In this document: positions 7,657-11,797 of the stretch, one piece after another | Layout: the number at the start of each line of letters is the position of its first letter | Position numbering within the stretch: the first letter of the stretch is position 1 | Assembly: GCA_032353305.1 (NCBI GenBank) | Contig: JAUCNG010309957.1 | Span: 1-11,797 of the forward strand | Length of the DNA stretch: 11,797 nt | Direction: 5' to 3' | Source: Cephalothrix spiralis | Lineage: Eukaryota; Nemertea; Palaeonemertea; Archinemertea; Cephalotrichidae | Notes under the pieces: model-generated | What the model was told of the DNA's origin: nothing | The model's input: only the letters and a program-made list of their open reading frames with translations | Database searches by the model: none | Translations under genes and position numbers: made by a program

Positions 7657-7746
7657 GCATGCGCAATGCCCGACTTCAGAAAAAATGGCGATGACGTCAC
7701 GGAAATCCTCGCAGGATAAAAAGTAACCTTGACCTTAGTCCGCCAT
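7657..7746. promoter_or_regulatory. Clustered promoter-like motifs within intron 5
   Basis: Within 90 bases there are an NRF1-like GCATGCGCA (7657-7665), a YY1-like AAAATGGCG (7682-7690), a perfect cAMP-response-element palindrome TGACGTCA (7692-7699) and a second YY1-like site in the other orientation, CCGCCAT (7740-7746). Such groupings are known from TATA-less housekeeping promoters and from some transposon promoters. No transcript start or open reading frame ties this to a gene here. Confidence 0.35.
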
Positions 7747-8158
7747 TACTATTTGTATGCAAAACCAGCTGGCAAAACCAATTTATTTCCTCGCTTTATC
7801 ATGCAATAATAATGGAAGAGTCACTCCCTTGGCAACTTTGAACTATTTAACTCACAATTAAAAGATTACTTCTTATATCTAACTTTAATCTGAATATCGA
7901 TTTTTCAACTAACTTGGGCCTTCTGACTTCAGGCAAGAACCTGCAAAATAAATTATGCAGAGAACGTCGGATGACGCAATACACTTTTGAGGGAACATCC
8001 TGGATCACGCGGGAGGTCAAGGGTGAAATTTTGATAGTTTTGAGTTGTTTTTAGCTGGTTCTTGCTGGTTATCACTCGTCGTAATTTCGCACGTGCTGAC
8101 GTGATCTGAGCGACGACGTTTTACCGGAAATTCAAACACCATATATACAGCATAAAAT

Positions 8159-8205
8159 ATGGAATTTGATCCACGTTTGCTCAGCAAACGTGGATCAAAT
8201 TCCAT
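8159..8205. repeat. Perfect 23-bp-arm palindrome, 1-nt spacer
   Basis: ATGGAATTTGATCCACGTTT and three more bases (8159-8181) are followed by a single C (8182) and then the exact reverse complement (8183-8205). There is no mismatch in 23 pairs. It lies 120 bases before the tail-exon acceptor and generates a spurious minus-strand ORF ending near 8017. Confidence 0.95.
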
Positions 8206-8246
8206 CGGGGTAGCCTAATTTTCACGCAATGATCAACAATGGCATA

Positions 8247-8290
8247 TCATCGATGACATCATCATGATCATCATCATCATCAAGACGATG
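8247..8290 (+). repeat. ATC/GAT microsatellite
   Basis: An imperfect trinucleotide run (ATCATCATGATCATCATCATCATC and flanking GATGAC words) lies just upstream of the tail-exon acceptor at 8324. Confidence 0.75.
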
Positions 8291-8324
8291 ACGTACTAAT
8301 AATGGCTTATTGTTTTCTTTACAG

Positions 8325-8605
8325 AAGAATCTGATTACCACAAATATGAGGACTTAGTGCCATATGATCCACTAACAACTGCAAGTCAATCAAACCAAGG
8401 TTATTTACCAATGGATGTAGGGAGTAAAATTCATATTGTCGATGGAAATGCTCAGACACCCGATTTAGTTTTAAGAGACAACTCTACGGGCAATTTGGAG
8501 CTCATTGGTTATGAACGTGTTAGGTCATCATATCAAGAATTTGAAAAACAAGGTCACAACCGCGGAGCTGCCGCTAAAAAGTCACCAAGATATGAAAACA
8601 TACCG
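8325..8605 (+). CDS. Exon encoding tyrosine-rich cytoplasmic tail
   Basis: This exon encodes 94 residues from a split Glu; the acceptor is phase 1 and the donor CCG|GTATGT is phase 0. Eight tyrosines are present, most in recognisable SH2-binding contexts: Y8-E-D-L, V-P-Y14-D-P-L and I-G-Y63-E-R-V (both matching the ITIM consensus I/V/L/S-x-Y-x-x-L/V/I), G-Y27-L-P-M (YxxM, PI3-kinase p85 type) and Y90-E-N-I (YxN, Grb2 type). YEDL and YDPL are only two residues apart, too close for an ITAM. The tail should recruit SH2 phosphatases or adaptors after phosphorylation. The ATG at 8357 is internal. If the donor is ignored the frame runs on to a stop at 8672-8674, giving an unremarkable tail that looks like intron retention. 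Confidence 0.8.
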
Positions 8606-8944
8606 GTATGTTGTACAAATACGTTTATTGTGTTTAAATGTCATTTTAGCTTAGTTCTATCGGGTGGGCCCTAAATTTGCCCCTATGTTTTATTGACTGT
8701 AGCACTTGTCACAACTACTACTGAATGACATGATATTTGGAATGCTGCGCGCACTCGACTGAAACAGTTTCGTAAATTCCAATTATCATTTAGATATTCC
8801 TGATTACTTGACTTTATTTAGCTATTAAGACCGAGGTTACATTGCATCGTATATCCATTCCTTAATGAATGGTATGCATAGATTATATTGATACGTTGTA
8901 AAGCAAAAATAGTTTGTTTGCAGCGAAGAAAAGTTACTAGAAGT

Positions 8945-9054
8945 ATCATAAATTCTCATAAATTGCCAAAAAATCTCATAAAATCATATTTAATATTGAT
9001 AAAAATCCTCATAAAAATCTCCTGAAATATGAAAAATATCTCATTGGAATACAA
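8945..9054 (+). repeat. Degenerate CTCATAAA(T) repeats
   Basis: The unit CTCATAAA or ATCATAAA occurs five times in 110 bases, near 8946, 8955, 8974, 9008 and 9049, separated by A-rich spacers. It looks like a decayed minisatellite. Confidence 0.6.
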
Positions 9055-9752
9055 AAAGTGACTATTCGAAGCCTGGTTATAGCTGGTATATTCATGTACT
9101 TAATATTTTTCGATTTGACTTTTTATATTCCAAAATCAAGGAAACAGATGGAATGAGGGTTAAATAGCTGCTCGATCATGAAATTGCCAGCACCACATTA
9201 AACTTTCTGCGGAGGTCTTTCGTATGATCGTATCAAAATAAGATATATTTATCTCGGTACATATGAATTGGGTCGATTTTAGAAGTTAAAGGGAGCCTCA
9301 GCGTCCTAAGGGCCCCGATACTTGCGTTACACCACTGCTCGGACCCTCCTTAAACTAACTGTATACAATATAACTTCATATTATGGTTTAGAGTCTATAT
9401 AAATATATTCAATAATGCCAAACAATTCATACATGGTTGTAAAAGCTATTAAGCCACCGATGTTCACCAAGTCAAAAAAATGAATAGATCGGACTATAAA
9501 AGAAAGCATTGAAGTGAACAGAACCGAAATTAATCAAATTTGTATATAGGAACATCGAAATCCTTGTGCTTCCATTGGTGAATAATTGTTATTAAAATAA
9601 TAAATGTTGAAGAAAATATATAATAACATAATGAGAAATGTCGATGACATTAAATTGAAGTCATTCGGTAATATATATATATACAAATGGAAACATTTTT
9701 GAATTTTTAGAAAGTCCTAATAAAAATAAGTGTAGACAGTTTGAGACGCCCC

Positions 9753-9760
9753 TTATATAG
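9753..9760 (+). promoter_or_regulatory. TATA-box-like element
   Basis: TTATATAG follows a locally GC-richer GACGCCCC and lies about 60 bases before paired ATGs (9815, 9818) that open a frame with a secretory-looking segment. In AT-rich DNA such boxes occur by chance, so weight depends on the downstream exon being real. Confidence 0.25.
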
Positions 9761-9814
9761 CAACAACGTATAGCCACCCACCGTAAATCGTATTGTTATT
9801 CGATTTTTTGGAAT

Positions 9815-9924
9815 ATGATGATCAATGGATTCGGATTATACTTGATCAATGACTTGTTCACCTATATGTTCCATTTCATTTTCCTGTCGTTCATCATCGG
9901 ATGGACACATGCAGTTATTTCTCC
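9815..9924 (+). CDS. Candidate secretory first exon (strand ambiguous)
   Basis: A frame opens MMINGFGLYLINDLFTY and continues with a second ATG at 9866: MFHFIFLSFIIGWTHAVIS, which has a hydrophobic core and a plausible signal-peptidase site after THA. It ends in phase 2 at a perfect GTAAGT donor (9925-9930). This would start a new secreted or membrane protein downstream of the receptor. Against it, no phase-2 Ig exon follows in the window. The opposite strand is also open and reads as a plausible hydrophilic C-terminus (RRNNCMCPSDDERQ to EQVIDQV, stop at 9837-9839) with a pyrimidine-rich acceptor region near 9937-9960. One of the two is the shadow of the other. Confidence 0.25.
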
Positions 9925-10129
9925 GTAAGTAGACTTTTTAAAGCAAGAATGAAGTAATGATAAGGACTGAAAACTGAAAAGTCTAAAAAAGTATCATACT
10001 TTGCAATAATTGTACAATATCTTTTTTTTCAAAAATAGCATTTGATTATATTTAAACTAAATTGATAAACTTTAACTGAAACAATCGCTGTCCATGCAAC
10101 AGTGGGACTTGATATCGAATCCTGTGAGG

Positions 10130-10400
10130 TGCCGTGAGTCATAATATGAGGGGGTGACGCCCTGATTTCTTGCTCCGTGAATAGGAAAATCAGCTTAACG
10201 TGTTCGTGAATTGCAGGAATCTGACTGACGTGATTTCTAACGTGATTCAGTAAAAACCACTATCCCGTGATTTTGAGTCCTAAAATGCCTCAAAGATATG
10301 AGAAATAATAAATTCGGATAGTAAAAACTTTTCATCGCCTCGCTTCGCTCGGCTCAAAAATAGAGTCCTTTTTTAAATATCGTGATTCGTGAGAGCCTCA
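10130..10400. repeat. CGTGA-rich transposon-like block
   Basis: At least seven CGTGA words occur in about 270 bases (for example CCGTGAGTC, CCGTGAATA, TCGTGAATT, ACGTGATTT, CCGTGATTT, ATCGTGATTCGTGAG), plus the GC-rich imperfect palindrome GCCTCGCTTCGCTCGGC at 10337-10353. This composition differs from the flanks and suggests a mobile-element remnant. No coding sequence is recognisable. Confidence 0.5.
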
Positions 10401-10665
10401 TTTTGAATGAATGAATGAAGCCACTAGGGCCGTATCAAGAACAATACATAGAAAACAGGACATACATGATATAACTAAAATAATAATCACAATAGACCTA
10501 AGCCCAATGTTTAGATGCAGGTTTTAATTGTATGTTTTTTTTAATTTATTTTAAATAAGAAATGAAAGCATCCGTAGTAAAAAAACATATAGACTGACCC
10601 TACCTGAGCATTAGTCAGATCCATGTGATTTGAGCACATTATACTTTTTATTTTTTCTTGCTCAC

Positions 10666-10845
10666 TGAATATAGCCTATCGAAGTCATGTCCAATACTAT
10701 CTTCAATTTTGGATATTAGAGTGTTTCTAATTCTTTCAAATTTGGGGCAGTGTTTCATCTTCGATGACACTGGTGGTACAATTTCCATTATTGTTAATAT
10801 CATTTTTGTAGTATTTTTGCGTGAATAATTAAAATTCGAAGCATA
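10666..10845 (-). CDS. Candidate internal exon, possible death-fold-like peptide
   Basis: On the minus strand an acceptor GAGAGCTTGCAG precedes 60 open codons (phase 0 in, phase 0 out) ending at a fair GTGAGC donor. The peptide starts YASNFNYSRKNTTK and ends with FERIRNTLISKIEDSIGHDF then DRLYS. The pattern L-x-x-K-I-x-x-x-I-G-x-D-F-x-x-L resembles the first helices of death domains (L-x-x-I-x-x-x-L-G-x-D-W-x-x-L), but 20 residues are too few to be sure. Without the donor the frame reads VSKKK then stops. No partner exons were found, and a + strand acceptor overlaps this region. Treat as hypothetical. Confidence 0.25.
10675..10719 (+). CDS. Candidate terminal exon of the receptor
   Basis: A strong acceptor, TTTTATTTTTTCTTGCTCAC followed by TGAATATAG, ends at 10674. 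In phase 0, which matches the donor at 8606, the next codons read PIEVMSNTIFNFGY then TAG at 10717-10719. This would close the receptor tail as RYENIP-PIEVMSN..., with poly(A) signals AATAAA at 11044-11049 and 11131-11136 downstream. The implied intron is about 2.07 kb. Other phase-0 acceptors exist (8934, 11363), and the overlapping minus-strand open exon is a competing reading. Confidence 0.27.
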   Translation, partial: PIEVMSNTIFNFGY

Positions 10846-10888
10846 CTGCAAGCTCTCCTATAAGTTCTGGGTTTTTAGGTTTAAATAT

Positions 10889-10902
10889 GGGGGGGGGGGG
10901 GG
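10889..10902 (+). repeat. Poly-G run (G14)
   Basis: Fourteen consecutive G residues in AT-rich flanks. Likely length-variable. Confidence 0.85.
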
Positions 10903-10934
10903 AGTCGTCATTATCATGAGCACACTAATCGCAT

Positions 10935-10999
10935 GCAGTGAGCAAACTCTAAATTCCTGGCAGTGAGCAATGAACACACTCAAAGTCTAGCAGTGAGCA
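10935..10999 (+). repeat. Three-copy GCAGTGAGCA repeat
   Basis: The exact 10-mer GCAGTGAGCA occurs at 10935-10944, 10960-10969 and 10990-10999, spaced 25 and 30 bases apart. The intervening sequences share AACTCTAAA or ACTCAAA-like words, so this is a decayed short minisatellite. Confidence 0.75.
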
Positions 11000-11201
11000 C
11001 GCTAAAATTTTAATATGATGCTCTACCCAACTTATTTAGGTTGAATAAATCCTACCAATCATTTTGGCGTAACAAACCGTTAGCAGTTTTTCTATGTACA
11101 TGTATATAAAAGATTATATCTATATCTGTGAATAAAGCAATAGATTTCGATGCTAAAAATTTAGCTATAGTCATGCTTATGAACTTTACTTAAACTTACA
11201 G

Positions 11202-11316
11202 TGACTAGGAGCTCACGGGTAAGGCGTAAGTTCCGAGGAATACGGCTCCAGCGTCCAGTTTCCGAATGGATACTCACTGATATCATTCACACTATACACG
11301 GGACTTATCACTACCG
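11202..11316. other. Stretch open on both strands, exon candidate
   Basis: On + it is bounded by acceptor TTTACTTAAACTTACAG (ending 11201) and donor GTATGT (11317). In the phase-1 frame it is open and arginine-rich (RSSRVRRKFRGIRLQ then RPVSEWILTD). On the minus strand the same bases are open as VYSVNDISEYPFGNWTLEPY followed by SSELTPYP and a TGA at 11211-11213, which looks like a natural C-terminus. Base composition is richer in GC than the flanks. Neither reading connects in phase to the receptor donor at 8606. I cannot choose a strand. Confidence 0.3.
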
Positions 11317-11396
11317 GTATGTTAGGGTTATTATCTTGTAAGTTACATATTTTGACTTTTCAGAAAGACTAATCCTCTGATTTGTCGATTCTACGT

Positions 11397-11474
11397 TGGA
11401 GTGAGTTGCTGCGTTTTTGGAATGATAGTCAACTACAGTTGACTATCATTCCAAAAACGCGGCAACTCATTCCA
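11397..11474. repeat. Near-perfect 38-bp-arm palindrome between 10-bp direct repeats
   Basis: Arms 11397-11434 and 11437-11474 are reverse complements with only two mismatches and a two-base spacer (AC). The arms include GCGTTTTTGGAATGATAGTC and its complement. The 10-mer GATTCTACGT occurs immediately before the palindrome (11387-11396) and again at 11490-11499, 15 bases after its end, so a 93-bp segment is flanked by direct repeats. This could be an insertion with target duplication or a templated inverted duplication. It accounts for part of the open frame at 11382-11669. Confidence 0.9.
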
Positions 11475-11693
11475 GCGGGGACCAGGATAGATTCTACGTC
11501 CAAATATCCACATTCGCGTGTCGAAATGAACTGTTGGTTAAAAGGACTATCGCTGGTTCGGAGTGATCATCAAACTCTCCTTTCCACAGAGGCGGATATT
11601 CCAGAGAGGGGGGGGGATAAAGTTAGAATCTTGGTCTTTTCTTTAGTGGGACGGACAATTTTTGGGTAACAAGCCTTAAAATAGCTTGGCTTC

Positions 11694-11738
11694 CAAGGGG
11701 CTTCGCCTCTAGACCCCTACCAGCGGCTCCTGGACCCA
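11694..11738. repeat. GC-rich transposon-like end
   Basis: AAGGGGCTTCGCCTCTAGAC and the following CCCTACCAGCGGCTCCTGGA resemble the GGGGCTTCGCCCC-type GC-rich hairpin segments common inside invertebrate DNA transposons. AGGGGC-TTCG-CCTCT can fold with a TTCG loop. No protein is evident in the last 130 bases of the window. Confidence 0.4.
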
Positions 11739-11797
11739 ACACTGTTAAAGTGCTCGCGCGTCCAGAGTCACATTTCTTGGTCAATTCAAGTCTTCGG

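Larger units (their letters stand above)
7247..8324 (+). other. Intron 5
   Basis: This 1078-base intron has donor GTATAT and acceptor TTATTGTTTTCTTTACAG ending at 8324. It contains a possible degenerate inverted-repeat element (about 7326-7557), a cluster of promoter-type motifs (7657-7746), a perfect palindrome (8159-8205) and an ATC microsatellite (8247-8290). Confidence 0.7.
2334..8605 (+). other. Gene model: three-Ig transmembrane receptor (5' and 3' incomplete)
   Basis: Six exons join without a stop: 2334-2732, 4315-4626, 5480-5776, 6728-6878, 7218-7246 and 8325-8605. All junctions are GT-AG and reading phase is conserved across every one (1-1, 1-1, 1-1, 2-2, 1-1). Donors are GTACGT, GTAAGT, GTAAGT, GTGATT, GTATAT and GTATGT. 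The product is about 490 residues without its leader: D1, D2 and D3 Ig-like domains, a short stalk, one transmembrane helix and a tyrosine-rich tail of at least 94 residues. It should sit in the plasma membrane and signal through SH2-domain partners once phosphorylated. The layout resembles animal immune, adhesion or allorecognition receptors, but the sequence does not identify a family. The signal peptide exon and final exon are unresolved. Confidence 0.82.
8606..11797. other. 3' intron or intergenic region, repeat-rich, no secure gene
   Basis: After the donor at 8606 no exon can be placed firmly. Phase-0 acceptors that could continue the receptor include 8934 (RRKVTRSII then a stop at 9024), 10674 (PIEVMSNTIFNFGY stop) and 11363 (KD stop). 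The stretch contains CTCATAAA repeats (8945-9054), a CGTGA-rich transposon-like block (10130-10400), a 14-G run (10889-10902), a short interspersed repeat (10935-10999), a near-perfect palindrome (11397-11474) and a GC-rich transposon-like end (11694-11738). About 9060-9740 is AT-rich and featureless to me. Confidence 0.55.

Noticed and set aside
8017-8205. Minus-strand frame starting at the palindrome
   Set aside because: Its N-terminus is the palindrome arm; there is no domain signal, and it sits in intron 5.
8349-8414. ITAM in the tail (YEDL...YDPL or YDPL...YLPM)
   Set aside because: Spacing is 2 residues in the first pair. In the second the spacing is 9 but the second motif ends in Met, so the consensus YxxL/I-x(6-12)-YxxL/I is not met. 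ITIM-like and docking motifs fit better.
11382-11669. 95-codon plus-strand frame near the right end
   Set aside because: It reads straight through the 38-bp-arm palindrome and a poly-G run, and the residue pattern is not domain-like. The minus strand is also partly open, so coding is not supported.
1-11797. tRNA, rRNA or CRISPR features
   Set aside because: No tRNA B-box with a foldable cloverleaf, no conserved rRNA words, and no regularly spaced repeat-spacer array were seen. The repeats present are inverted or degenerate.

Overview
The window reads as eukaryotic, almost certainly animal, genomic DNA. It is AT-rich, has no bacterial-style genes, and carries one split gene on the + strand whose exons are short open stretches bounded by good splice sites. 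The predicted protein (Ig-like domains, transmembrane segment, tyrosine-rich tail) is metazoan. The density of small foldback elements and frequent ACATGTA-type words would suit an aquatic invertebrate such as a mollusc, another lophotrochozoan or a cnidarian. The sequence alone does not fix the clade.

Layout. 1-2333 is 5' flank or first intron, with two foldback elements (about 256-391 and 1131-1466) and one weak candidate signal-peptide exon (486-519). From 2334 to 8605 six consecutive exons join in frame: Ig-like domain D1 (2334-2732), D2 (4315-4626), D3 (5480-5776), stalk plus transmembrane helix (6728-6878), a 29-nt microexon (7218-7246), and a cytoplasmic exon (8325-8605). Each Ig exon is phase 1 on both sides. 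The introns hold several miniature inverted-repeat elements, a perfect 23-bp-arm palindrome and a promoter-like motif cluster.

The gene encodes a type I cell-surface receptor. It has three divergent, heavily N-glycosylated Ig-like domains, one helix followed by a KRKR stop-transfer, and a tail of at least 94 residues. The tail carries two ITIM-like motifs (VPYDPL, IGYERV), a YLPM PI3-kinase-type site and a YENI Grb2-type site. This is the layout of immune-type or allorecognition-type receptors, but homology to a named family cannot be shown here, so no gene symbol is given. The signal peptide exon and the C-terminus are not securely placed.

8606-11797 is mostly non-coding and repeat-rich. 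It holds weak exon candidates with strand conflicts: a TATA-like box and possible secretory first exon (9753-9924), a possible terminal exon of the receptor (10675-10719) against a 60-codon minus-strand exon with a faint death-fold look (10666-10845), and a doubly open stretch at 11202-11316. A second near-perfect palindrome (11397-11474) lies between 10-bp direct repeats.
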